Positions 1 through 6,320 of a stretch of DNA of 7,736 bases are shown piece after piece. The stretch covers positions 1 through 7,736 of the forward strand of contig JACPSV010000313.1 of assembly GCA_016193115.1 (NCBI GenBank), in the 5' to 3' direction. The notes under the pieces are model-generated. The model was not told the origin of the DNA. It was given only the letters and a program-made list of their open reading frames with translations, and searched no databases. The first letter of the stretch is position 1. Each line of letters opens with the position of its first letter. Source of the DNA: Elusimicrobiota bacterium. Its GTDB lineage: Bacteria; Elusimicrobiota; Elusimicrobia; 2-02-FULL-39-32. A program made the translations under genes and the position numbers.

Positions 1-2
1 AA

Positions 3-833
3 GAGACGGACATTCCCGGCGGCGCGGGGAACGTGGTCATGAACCTCGCCTCTTTGGGAGCCCAAGTCAACTGCTGTGGCCTGGTGGGGAAAGATGAGGT
101 CGCAGAAAATTTGCTGAAGACTTTCCACACACTGGGAATTCGAACAGACGGAGTCAAACAGGACGACTCTCTTGCCACCACGCTTAAAACCCGGGTGATC
201 GCGGAACACCAGCAGGTCGTGCGGTTCGACCGGGAAAATCGCATGAATGCGCCTCATGCCCTGCACACGGAATTGGAAGAGGTTCTCTCCGGACTGATAC
301 GGGAGTCGGACGGGATCATCCTCTCCGACTACGGTAAAGGCGTGATCACACGATCCCTGTTGACCCACGCCATTCAGACAGCGAACCACCTGAAGAAACC
401 GATTTGCGTGGATCCCAAGTTAGAACATTTCCAGTCCTATAAAAATGTGACCTGCATTACCCCGAACACACAGGAAGCTCTGGGAGGAATGCGTAAAGTC
501 CACCTCAATCACAACACGAATATCCGCGACTTGGGTTTTGAGATCTTAAAAAAGTTGAAGTGCCGATCGGTTCTGATCACCCAGGGGGAAGAAGGGATGA
601 CCCTTTTTGAGAAGGATTCCGTGACCCACATTCCGGCCAAGTCTCAGGAAGTGTATGACGTGACGGGCGCGGGGGACACGGTGATCGCTGTCATGACTCT
701 GGCGGTCGCTTGCGGAGCGAGTCTCGCGCACGCGGCCACGTTAGCTAACCTGGCAGCCGGCATTGTGATTGGAAAGTTGGGGACGGCGACTGTCTCGCCC
801 CAAGAACTGAGAGAGGCGCTCAACCGTCTATAA
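3..833 (+). CDS. hldA: D-glycero-beta-D-manno-heptose-7-phosphate kinase, 5'-truncated by window edge
   Basis: PfkB/ribokinase-family kinase that phosphorylates D-glycero-D-manno-heptose 7-phosphate at C1 on the way to ADP-heptose for the LPS inner core (family knowledge). The frame is open from base 3, so the true start lies outside the window. The GTG at 33 is internal, because the conserved sugar-binding stretch PGGAGNVVMNLASLGA begins upstream of it at 15. Further RfaE1 marks are SDYGKG (about 328-345), ITPN, VLITQGEEGM and the ATP/catalytic block DVTGAGDT at 657-680, whose GAGD aspartate (675-677) is the expected base. The C-terminus IGKLGTATVSPQEL closely matches the end of the kinase domain of E. 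coli HldE. The protein then stops, so the adenylyltransferase domain of bifunctional HldE is absent and must be encoded elsewhere (hldC/rfaE2). About 35-45 N-terminal residues are missing. The symbol could equally be written rfaE1. Confidence 0.93.
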   Translation, partial: ETDIPGGAGNVVMNLASLGAQVNCCGLVGKDEVAENLLKTFHTLGIRTDGVKQDDSLATTLKTRVIAEHQQVVRFDRENRMNAPHALHTELEEVLSGLIRESDGIILSDYGKGVITRSLLTHAIQTANHLKKPICVDPKLEHFQSYKNVTCITPNTQEALGGMRKVHLNHNTNIRDLGFEILKKLKCRSVLITQGEEGMTLFEKDSVTHIPAKSQEVYDVTGAGDTVIAVMTLAVACGASLAHAATLANLAAGIVIGKLGTATVSPQELREALNRL

Positions 834-837
834 ATAA

Positions 838-1560
838 GTGAAAACGATTGGGGTCATTCCTGCGCGTTACCGTTCCACGAGATTCCCGGGTAAACCTCTG
901 GCTCTCCTGAACGGAAAGCCGATGATCCAGTGGGTCTACGAAAAGGCGTCCCAATCTAAATATTTGGAAAGGGTGATCGTGGCCACAGACGACGTGCGCA
1001 TTATGAGAACCGTGTGGAAATTCGGAGGAGAGGCGATGCTCACATCCAAAGAAGCTAAGACTGGCACAGACCGCGTGGCGGAAGTGTCCCGAAGGATGTC
1101 GGCCGACACGATTATCAACATTCAAGGAGACGAACCTCTGATTTCACCCAAGACGATTGATTCGGTCATTCAACTGATGCAAAAAGACAGACGTCTTCTG
1201 ATGGCAACTGCGGCCAGCGTGGTGAGAGACGTCTCTCAAATCCAGTCGGCCAACGTGGTTAAAGTGGTGCTTGACCGGTGGGGAAACGCTCTCTATTTTT
1301 CCCGGGCGCCGATTCCTTACGATCATGCCCAACGCCGTTACCATCTCTATTTGCAGCATTGCGGCATCTACGCGTACCGCAAACAGTTTCTTCTTCGATT
1401 TACAAAATGGAAACAGACTCCGCTGGAAAAGGCGGAATCTTTGGAACAGCTCAGGGCTTTGGAGAGAGGCACCCGCATTCGCGTGGCGACGGTTCACCAA
1501 AGATCTTTTGGCGTGGATACGCCGGAAGACCTGAAAAGAATTAAAAAACTATTGCATTGA
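838..1560 (+). CDS. kdsB: 3-deoxy-manno-octulosonate cytidylyltransferase (CMP-Kdo synthetase)
   Basis: Cytoplasmic enzyme that activates Kdo with CTP to CMP-Kdo, the donor for Kdo transfer to lipid A precursors. The 240-residue product is close to the usual size (E. coli 248). It carries the N-terminal nucleotide-binding signature IPARYRSTRFPGKPL (residues 7-21), TGTDRVAEV, QGDEP (96-100), the VKVVLD and ALYFSRAPIP core segment, GIYAYR, the LEQLR motif and the C-terminal GVDTPEDL (225-232). All of these are family-typical. The start is GTG at 838, only 4 bases after the hldA stop. It is chosen because the protein aligns from its first residues (KTIGVIPAR) and no ATG is nearby. No clear Shine-Dalgarno is seen, so coupling to hldA translation is likely. 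The stop overlaps the pyrG ATG by one base. Confidence 0.97.
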   Translation: MKTIGVIPARYRSTRFPGKPLALLNGKPMIQWVYEKASQSKYLERVIVATDDVRIMRTVWKFGGEAMLTSKEAKTGTDRVAEVSRRMSADTIINIQGDEPLISPKTIDSVIQLMQKDRRLLMATAASVVRDVSQIQSANVVKVVLDRWGNALYFSRAPIPYDHAQRRYHLYLQHCGIYAYRKQFLLRFTKWKQTPLEKAESLEQLRALERGTRIRVATVHQRSFGVDTPEDLKRIKKLLH

Positions 1561-3170
1561 TGAAACCCAATAAAAGCCGCTGCAAATTTATTTTTGTTAC
1601 GGGCGGAGTCGTCTCCTCTTTAGGAAAAGGGGTGACCTCCTCGGCCATCGGACGTTCTCTGGTATCGCACGGACTCAAAGTGGGCATGCTGAAACTGGAT
1701 CCCTACATTAACGTGGACCCGGGCACGATGAACCCGTACCAGCACGGGGAAGTTTACGTCACGGAAGACGGAGCGGAAACCGATCTGGATTTGGGACATT
1801 ACGAAAGGTTCTTGAACGCGGACATGCGCCGTGAAAATAACGTGACCACGGGACAAATTTACGAAGAAGTGATCACCCAGGAACGGCAGGGAAAATTTTT
1901 GGGGAAAACGGTGCAGGTGATTCCCCACATTACCAACGCCATCAAAGACCGTATCCGCAAAGTCGCGCAGAGAAAGGACGTGGTGATCACGGAAGTGGGC
2001 GGCACGGTGGGAGACATTGAATCTCTTCCTTTCCTGGAAGCGATCCGCCAAGTCAAAATTGACCACGGTTCCGAAAACGTGCTCTATGTGCATGTGACCC
2101 TGATCCCTTACCTCAAATCTTCCGACGAACTGAAGACCAAACCGACCCAACATTCCGTGGGCAAACTTCGGGAAATAGGAATCGAGCCCAACATTTTAGT
2201 TTGCCGGACGGAGAAACCTCTGGATTTCCCTTTAAGAGAAAAGATGGGCCTCTTCTGCAACGTTCCCGTGCAAAATATCATAGCGGCGCCGGACGTTCCC
2301 AGCATCTACGAAGTTCCTCTCACGTTTGTGGACCAGGGGTTGGACAAGATTATCCTCAATTCTTTAAACCTTAAATCCAGAAAAAATGGAAAAGGGTTAG
2401 ACAACTGGCGCGCCATGGTGCAAAAGATTCAGTTTCCTAAAAAGAGAGTCTCCATCGCGATTGCCGGCAAATACATGGAACTGAAAGACAGCTACAAGTC
2501 TTTGATTGAAGCCCTGATCCACGGAGGCATTTCTCAGGAAGCGCACGTGGACATCCATTACTTGGACGTCACGCATCCGGACATTTGGGATCACCTGAAA
2601 AATGTTTCCGGCATTCTTGTTCCGGGCGGGTTTGGAGACCGGGGCATTGAAGCCAAGATCGCCGTTGTTTCTCACGCGCGCGCCAACAAAATTCCTTTTC
2701 TGGGGATCTGTTTGGGCATGCAATGCGCGGTCATCGAAATCGCCCGGAACCTCTGCCAACTGAAAGGCGCTCACTCCACGGAGTTTGACCCCAACACCCC
2801 CTACCCCGTGATTGACATTCTGCCGGAACAAAAAAAAGTGAAGGATTTGGGTGGAACCATGCGTTTGGGCGTGTACCCCTGCAAACTCAAAACCAACTCC
2901 CTCGCTTACCGCGCCTACAAACGAGAAACCGTTCTGGAACGGCACCGTCACCGCTACGAGCTGAACAACCAGTTTCGAAAAAAACTTCTGGATGCGGGTC
3001 TCCTGATCGCGGGCGAGTATGCGCCAAAGAAACTGACCGAGATCATTGAATTCAAGTCTCACCCTTGGTTTGTGGCCGTACAGTTTCATCCGGAACTGAA
3101 ATCCAGACCGTTGGAACCACACCCACTCTTTCGAGAGTTCGTGAAAGCTGCCCTTCAGTATGCCCGGTAA
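1560..3170 (+). CDS. pyrG: CTP synthase (glutamine-hydrolysing)
   Basis: Converts UTP to CTP using ATP and glutamine. In this operon it plausibly supplies CTP to KdsB (inference from context). The 536-residue protein has the N-terminal synthetase domain with the P-loop GGVVSSLGKG (residues 15-24), DPYINVDPGTMNPYQHGEV and the acidic EDGAETDLDLGHYERF segment. The C-terminal class I glutamine amidotransferase domain has PGGFGDRG, the nucleophile Cys384 in GICLGMQ, and His510/Glu512 in QFHPEL, so the Cys-His-Glu triad is complete. Its length matches the family (E. coli 545). I choose ATG at 1560, giving a TGATG junction with kdsB. The TTG at 1557 would add one residue and is less likely. The 3' end overlaps kdsA by 11 bases. 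An A8 run at 2830-2837 keeps the frame intact. Confidence 0.98.
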   Translation: MKPNKSRCKFIFVTGGVVSSLGKGVTSSAIGRSLVSHGLKVGMLKLDPYINVDPGTMNPYQHGEVYVTEDGAETDLDLGHYERFLNADMRRENNVTTGQIYEEVITQERQGKFLGKTVQVIPHITNAIKDRIRKVAQRKDVVITEVGGTVGDIESLPFLEAIRQVKIDHGSENVLYVHVTLIPYLKSSDELKTKPTQHSVGKLREIGIEPNILVCRTEKPLDFPLREKMGLFCNVPVQNIIAAPDVPSIYEVPLTFVDQGLDKIILNSLNLKSRKNGKGLDNWRAMVQKIQFPKKRVSIAIAGKYMELKDSYKSLIEALIHGGISQEAHVDIHYLDVTHPDIWDHLKNVSGILVPGGFGDRGIEAKIAVVSHARANKIPFLGICLGMQCAVIEIARNLCQLKGAHSTEFDPNTPYPVIDILPEQKKVKDLGGTMRLGVYPCKLKTNSLAYRAYKRETVLERHRHRYELNNQFRKKLLDAGLLIAGEYAPKKLTEIIEFKSHPWFVAVQFHPELKSRPLEPHPLFREFVKAALQYAR

Positions 3171-4014
3171 CACTCCCGCAAATTCAAAGACAGTTTCGAT
3201 CGGGACGATGCGGGTTGGGAACCAGATTCCTTTCACTCTGATCGCGGGACCGTGCATCATGGAATCCAGAAGTCATCTTTGGCATGTGGCGACCCAGATC
3301 AAAAAAATTTGTCATGAACTGAATGTCCAGCTCTTATTTAAGTGTTCCTATGACAAAGCCAACCGCACCTCGTTCAAATCCTATCGTGGATTGGGAAAGA
3401 AAGAAGGATTGAGACTTTTGTCCGAACTTAAACACGCGCTTTCTCTTTCTATTTTAACGGACGTTCATCTCCCTCAGGAAGCAGAAGAAGCCGCCCAAGT
3501 GGCCGACGTCCTGCAAATCCCGGCGTTCCTCTGCCGGCAAACGGATTTGGTGACCGCCTGCGCACGGACAGGGAAAGCCGTGAACATTAAAAAGGGACAG
3601 TTTCTTTCCCCGTGGGAAATGGAAAACGTTCTCCAGAAAGTTTTGGCGACCGGAAACCGGAAAATCCTTCTCACGGAAAGGGGCACATTTTTTGGGTACA
3701 ACAATCTGGTGGTGGACATGCGCTCTCTGGAAATCATGAAGAGGAGCGGATTCCCCGTGATATTCGACGCGACCCATTCCACGCAGTTCCCCGGCGGAGG
3801 AAAAAACGTTTCCGGCGGGGACCGGCGGTTCGTGGAACCTTTGGCGAAAGCGGCAACGGCAATCGGAGTGGCCGGCCTCTTTATGGAAGTGCATCCAAAC
3901 CCGGACAAGGCTTTGTCCGACGGGCCTAACAGCGTGAAACTGGCTGATCTTAAAAAAATGCTTCAGACCCTGATCTCTGTTGACCGTCTGGTGAAAGGAA
4001 AACAATCGCGATGA
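3160..4014 (+). CDS. kdsA: 3-deoxy-8-phosphooctulonate synthase (Kdo8P synthase), metal-dependent type
   Basis: Condenses arabinose 5-phosphate with phosphoenolpyruvate to Kdo 8-phosphate. The 284-residue TIM-barrel protein shows KCSYDKANRTS, SYRGLG, LTDVH, the PAFLCRQTDL segment, NIKKGQFLSP, FGYNNLVVDM, IFDATHS and GLFMEVHPNPDKALSDGPNS. The family splits into metal-independent enzymes with Asn in the first loop (E. coli) and metal-dependent enzymes with Cys (Aquifex aeolicus). Here the loop reads AGPCIMES with Cys32. The other expected ligands, His206, Glu243 and Asp254, are also present, so this copy should be metal-dependent. ATG 3160 is preferred because the segment KTVSIG before the later ATG at 3208 matches the start of E. 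coli KdsA. It overlaps pyrG by 11 bases, with only a weak purine stretch upstream. The stop shares ATGA with the next gene. Confidence 0.97.
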   Translation: MPGNTPANSKTVSIGTMRVGNQIPFTLIAGPCIMESRSHLWHVATQIKKICHELNVQLLFKCSYDKANRTSFKSYRGLGKKEGLRLLSELKHALSLSILTDVHLPQEAEEAAQVADVLQIPAFLCRQTDLVTACARTGKAVNIKKGQFLSPWEMENVLQKVLATGNRKILLTERGTFFGYNNLVVDMRSLEIMKRSGFPVIFDATHSTQFPGGGKNVSGGDRRFVEPLAKAATAIGVAGLFMEVHPNPDKALSDGPNSVKLADLKKMLQTLISVDRLVKGKQSR

Positions 4015-4259
4015 AATGCCCCGCCTGCAAAACCGATAACAAGGATACGGCCAAGAACTGCAAAAAGTGCGGTTCCATATTGATGATCCAACCCATGTGG
4101 TCTCCCACATGGAAATGGCACGCTAAAACGTTAGGGTTTATTTACCTGGGACTGATATTTCTTTTCTTTCTCCTCAACTGGTTTCTGGGACCCTACTTGC
4201 GCCAAATTCCACCCGAAGTGACGCCGTGGCTAAAAAAATCTCAAAACATTCACAAATAA
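4011..4259 (+). CDS. small zinc-ribbon, single-transmembrane protein of unknown function
   Basis: An 82-residue protein with two visible parts. The N-terminal four-cysteine zinc ribbon is MKCPACKTDN followed by CKKCG (Cys3, Cys6, Cys17, Cys20; C-x2-C-x10-C-x2-C). One strongly hydrophobic segment at about residues 41-64 (LGFIYLGLIFLFFLLNWFLG) is long enough to span a membrane. Before it lies a Trp-rich stretch, MWSPTWKW (residues 29-36), and after it a basic tail. By the positive-inside rule the topology is not obvious. The gene shares ATGA with the kdsA stop and overlaps kdsD by 34 bases, so it is translationally locked into the Kdo operon and is unlikely to be a chance frame. I do not recognise a named family beyond a generic zinc ribbon. 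A membrane anchor or assembly role near the Kdo enzymes is only a guess. Confidence 0.8.
   Translation: MKCPACKTDNKDTAKNCKKCGSILMIQPMWSPTWKWHAKTLGFIYLGLIFLFFLLNWFLGPYLRQIPPEVTPWLKKSQNIHK
4093..4112. repeat. perfect 8-bp inverted repeat (possible mRNA hairpin)
   Basis: CCATGTGG at 4093-4100 and its exact complement CCACATGG at 4105-4112 are separated by a TCTC loop. The element lies inside the zinc-ribbon gene about 80 bases after the kdsA stop and encodes part of the Trp-rich segment. No T-run follows, so it is not an intrinsic terminator. One such repeat is expected by chance in a window this size, so function is unproven. Confidence 0.35.
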
Positions 4260-5233
4260 TTTCCTCCGTTCTGAGAACGGCCCGATCCGTTCTTCAACTG
4301 GAATCTCAGGCGGTGAAAGACCAAATTGGGAACTTGGACCGTTCCTTCGTCCAAGTTGTGGAAACGCTCCACGCTCTTACTCAACGGGGCGGCCAGATTG
4401 TGGTGATGGGCATTGGCAAGTCCGGTCTGGTGGGAAGGAAGATAGCGGCCACGCTTTCTTCTACGGGAACTCCCGCGATTTTTTTGCATCCCACCGAAGG
4501 GCTGCATGGAGATTTGGGAATGCTGCAACCCGCCGACGGTCTGATTGTTCTTTCCGCTTCCGGAGAGACGGAAGAGATTCAAAAGATATTACCCGTCCTG
4601 AAAGAAAGAAAATTGGTTTTGGTTGCGATCACTTCCCAGAGAAAGTCGCGGCTGGCCAAATCGGCGGACTTTGTGATTTGTTCTGCGGTCAAAAAAGAAG
4701 CCTGTCCCATGAACCTGACACCTACGGCCTCAACCACCGCTATGCTGGCGATCGGCGACGCTTTGGCCATCTGCTTGATGGAGAAGAAAGGTTTCAAACC
4801 GTCCGACTTTGCCCGCCTCCATCCCGGCGGCTCGATTGGGAAGAAACTGTCATTCAAAGTGAAGGACCTGATGCACGTGGGCAAGGGCAATCCTGTCGTG
4901 AGTTGGGACTCTCGCGTTCAAGAGGCGCTTCTGGAAATGAGCCGAACCCGCATGGGAGCCACGCACGTGGTAGACCATCGGGGAAAATTGGTTGGTTTCT
5001 TTACGGATGGAGATTTGCGCCGTCATCTGCAAAAGAAGGGAAACATTCTGGACCGCCCCTTAAAAGAGTTGATGACCAAAAATCCCAAGACTATCTCCCC
5101 GGAAAAAACAGCCTACGAAGCGCTTCAGTTGATACAAACCTTTGGATTTGATAATCTGCCCGTAGTGGACGAAACCGGGAAACCCGTAGGCATCCTGGAT
5201 GAAAGAGACCTCTTAGCGGAAGGCATCGCCTAA
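4226..5233 (+). CDS. kdsD: D-arabinose-5-phosphate isomerase
   Basis: Interconverts ribulose 5-phosphate and arabinose 5-phosphate, feeding KdsA. The 335-residue protein has the usual SIS plus two-CBS architecture. The SIS sugar-isomerase domain covers about residues 45-175, with GIGKSGLVGRK (62-72), LHPTEGLHGDLGM (87-99), SASGETEE (110-117) and the KKEACPMNLTPTASTTA segment. It is followed by HPGG with His199, which corresponds to the catalytic histidine of E. coli KdsD. The CBS pair covers about 212-270 (DLMHVG, FTDGDLRRHL) and 278-335 (ELMTKNPKTI, GILDERDLL). The start is GTG at 4226, inside the end of the zinc-ribbon gene (34-base overlap). The Shine-Dalgarno is poor and translational coupling is likely. 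A gutQ-type paralogue has the same domains, but the Kdo operon context supports kdsD. Confidence 0.96.
   Translation: MAKKISKHSQIISSVLRTARSVLQLESQAVKDQIGNLDRSFVQVVETLHALTQRGGQIVVMGIGKSGLVGRKIAATLSSTGTPAIFLHPTEGLHGDLGMLQPADGLIVLSASGETEEIQKILPVLKERKLVLVAITSQRKSRLAKSADFVICSAVKKEACPMNLTPTASTTAMLAIGDALAICLMEKKGFKPSDFARLHPGGSIGKKLSFKVKDLMHVGKGNPVVSWDSRVQEALLEMSRTRMGATHVVDHRGKLVGFFTDGDLRRHLQKKGNILDRPLKELMTKNPKTISPEKTAYEALQLIQTFGFDNLPVVDETGKPVGILDERDLLAEGIA
4331..4357. repeat. perfect 9-bp inverted repeat near the 5' end of kdsD
   Basis: AACTTGGAC at 4331-4339 pairs exactly with GTCCAAGTT at 4349-4357 across a 9-base loop. It lies about 105 bases inside kdsD. It could form an mRNA hairpin but has no terminator tail. 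Roughly a quarter of random windows of this size would hold such a repeat, so it is recorded as sequence structure only. Confidence 0.35.
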
Positions 5234-5234
5234 C

Positions 5235-6320
5235 TTGAAAAAAACAATTTTAGATAAAGCCAAACGTATTAAACTGCTGGCCATGGACGTGGACGGCGTC
5301 CTGACGGGCGGGGAAATCATCATTCTCGATTCCAGCGAAGAGGTGAAGATTTGGAGCGTGAAAGACCGCATGGGTTTTGCTCTCCTGCGCCACTCCCAGA
5401 TTGGGTTAAAACTAGCCTGGATCACAGCCAGAGAATCCAAACAAGTCGAGACCCGGGCACGAGACATCGGCGTGGACTTTCTATTTCAAAAGTGCGAAGA
5501 CAAGTGGAAAAAGTTGGAGGAATGCGCTCAAGGAATCGGAGTTTCCCCTTCAGAGATTGCTTACATCGGAGATGATCTGGTGGATCTTCCCGTTCTTAAA
5601 AGGGTGGGACTTGCCGTCTGTCCACCCGAATCTCCGGAAATACTGAAAGAAAATTGCCATTACCAAACCAAAACCTCTGCCGGGAAAGGGGTCGTGCGGG
5701 AAGTGATTGAAATTTTGATCCAGGCCCAAGGAGAATGGAAAAAAACCCTCGCTCGTTTTTCTCTTTTCCTGATCGCAATCTCCTGCTTTTTTTCCGCCTG
5801 TTCTCCCAAAGTCCCTTCCGGCCCTCTCACGGAAAAGCCAGACCAATGGATCGAGAAATTCACGATTACGGAGACGGCAAGCGGGGTCCCTGTCTGGATC
5901 CTCAACTCCGAAAACGCCCAAATCTTCAACAAAAAACGGAAAGCGATTCTCGATCAGATCGCCATTCAATTTATGAACTCTTCTACCGCTCAAAAAAACC
6001 AGTCTCTGACAGAAGTTAAAAAGAACCTCACCCAGGCGGCTCGCCTCACCGCTCCTAACGGGGAAGTGAATCTGGACACCCATGACTTGACCGCGTGGGG
6101 CGGTGTGACCGTACGCTCGGAAGACGGCACCACGCTCTTTACGGAACAACTTCTGTATTCAACTCCTCAACAGAAGATCAAAACCGAATCGCCCATTAAA
6201 ATTGTGCGCCGCGACTCCATTCTCATCGGGGAAGGACTGGAAGCGAGTCCGGACCTTTCTACAATAAAAATTTTCCGTCACCAAGCCGCCCTCTACCCCA
6301 AGACAGTCCTAAATAAATGA
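5235..6320 (+). CDS. kdsC-lptC: KdsC-LptC single-frame fusion: Kdo8P phosphatase plus LPS-export membrane protein (may be two genes joined by a one-base indel)
   Basis: One open frame of 361 codons holds two complete proteins. Residues 1 to about 168 are KdsC, the HAD phosphatase that converts Kdo 8-phosphate to Kdo. The marks are motif I MDVDGVLT (Asp18, Asp20), motif II Thr64 in WITARES, motif III lysine (Lys86 or Lys90), motif IV GDDLVD (112-117), and the typical C-terminal tail AGKGVVREVIEILIQAQG. Residues about 175-188 are hydrophobic (FSLFLIAISCFFSA), with a lipobox-like FSAC ending at Cys189. Residues about 200-361 are LptC, the periplasmic beta-fold that passes LPS to LptA: NGEVNLDTHDLTAWGGVTV, LFTEQLLYS, SPIKIVRRDSILIGEGLEAS. 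The TTG start, one base after the kdsD stop, is the only usable one because a stop lies upstream in frame at 5214. The stop shares ATGA with lptA. An N-in/periplasm-out topology would tolerate the fusion. See the junction entry for the indel alternative. Confidence 0.88.
   Translation: MKKTILDKAKRIKLLAMDVDGVLTGGEIIILDSSEEVKIWSVKDRMGFALLRHSQIGLKLAWITARESKQVETRARDIGVDFLFQKCEDKWKKLEECAQGIGVSPSEIAYIGDDLVDLPVLKRVGLAVCPPESPEILKENCHYQTKTSAGKGVVREVIEILIQAQGEWKKTLARFSLFLIAISCFFSACSPKVPSGPLTEKPDQWIEKFTITETASGVPVWILNSENAQIFNKKRKAILDQIAIQFMNSSTAQKNQSLTEVKKNLTQAARLTAPNGEVNLDTHDLTAWGGVTVRSEDGTTLFTEQLLYSTPQQKIKTESPIKIVRRDSILIGEGLEASPDLSTIKIFRHQAALYPKTVLNK
5735..6320 (+). other. lptC: LptC module with its own apparent start (alternative lptC gene)
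   Basis: This is the probable extent of lptC if kdsC and lptC are separate genes. The ATG at 5735 opens MEK, but in the given sequence it is out of frame with LptC and runs to a stop at 6017-6019. Removing one A from the A7 run gives MEKTLARF, a hydrophobic core and SAC, then the whole LptC domain to the stop at 6318-6320. That is 194 residues, against 191 for E. coli LptC. AAGGAG lies at 5728-5733 but only one base from the ATG, which is too close for an ideal Shine-Dalgarno. Without an indel, in-frame internal starts for LptC would be GTG 5694, GTG 5703 or TTG 5715. Confidence 0.55.
5739..5745 (+). other. A7 homopolymer at the kdsC/lptC junction (indel, slippage or fusion point)
   Basis: Seven A follow TGG in the fused frame (TGG AAA AAA ACC). 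If the run were six, the KdsC frame would continue as ...EWKKPSLVFLFS and stop at TGA 5770-5772 after 178 codons, the normal KdsC size. The ATG at 5735 would then read into LptC. One base therefore decides between a fusion and two overlapping genes. Runs of A7-A8 also occur in kdsC (5238-5244), pyrG (2830-2837), lptA and lptB (6966-6973), so the run itself is not rare here. Confidence 0.6.

Noticed and set aside
33..833. GTG at 33 as the start of the heptose kinase
   Set aside because: The conserved PGGAGN motif lies immediately upstream in the same frame, so the gene clearly continues past the window edge.
1620..2153. 177-codon minus-strand frame opposite the pyrG N-terminal domain
   Set aside because: Low-complexity His/Arg/Phe/Val-rich translation typical of an antisense shadow, and the sense strand encodes invariant CTP synthase motifs.
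2397..3260. 287-codon open frame on the minus strand opposite the 3' half of pyrG
   Set aside because: It lies fully antisense to well-conserved pyrG/kdsA sequence, its translation shows no recognisable domain, and its composition mirrors the sense codon pattern. It is a shadow frame.
5238..5244. A7 run right after the kdsC TTG start as a second frameshift site
   Set aside because: The frame upstream is closed by a stop at 5214, and the N-terminus read in the given frame is normal for KdsC, so no indel needs to be assumed.
5735..6019. 94-codon plus-strand frame beginning MEKNPRS, behind AAGGAG
   Set aside because: Only its first three codons make sense, as a possible lptC start. Beyond the A7 run it is an out-of-frame reading of LptC, so it is not listed as its own gene.
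5550..6149. 199-codon minus-strand frame opposite the kdsC/lptC junction
   Set aside because: No domain or start context is visible, and the sense strand carries recognisable KdsC and LptC features throughout.
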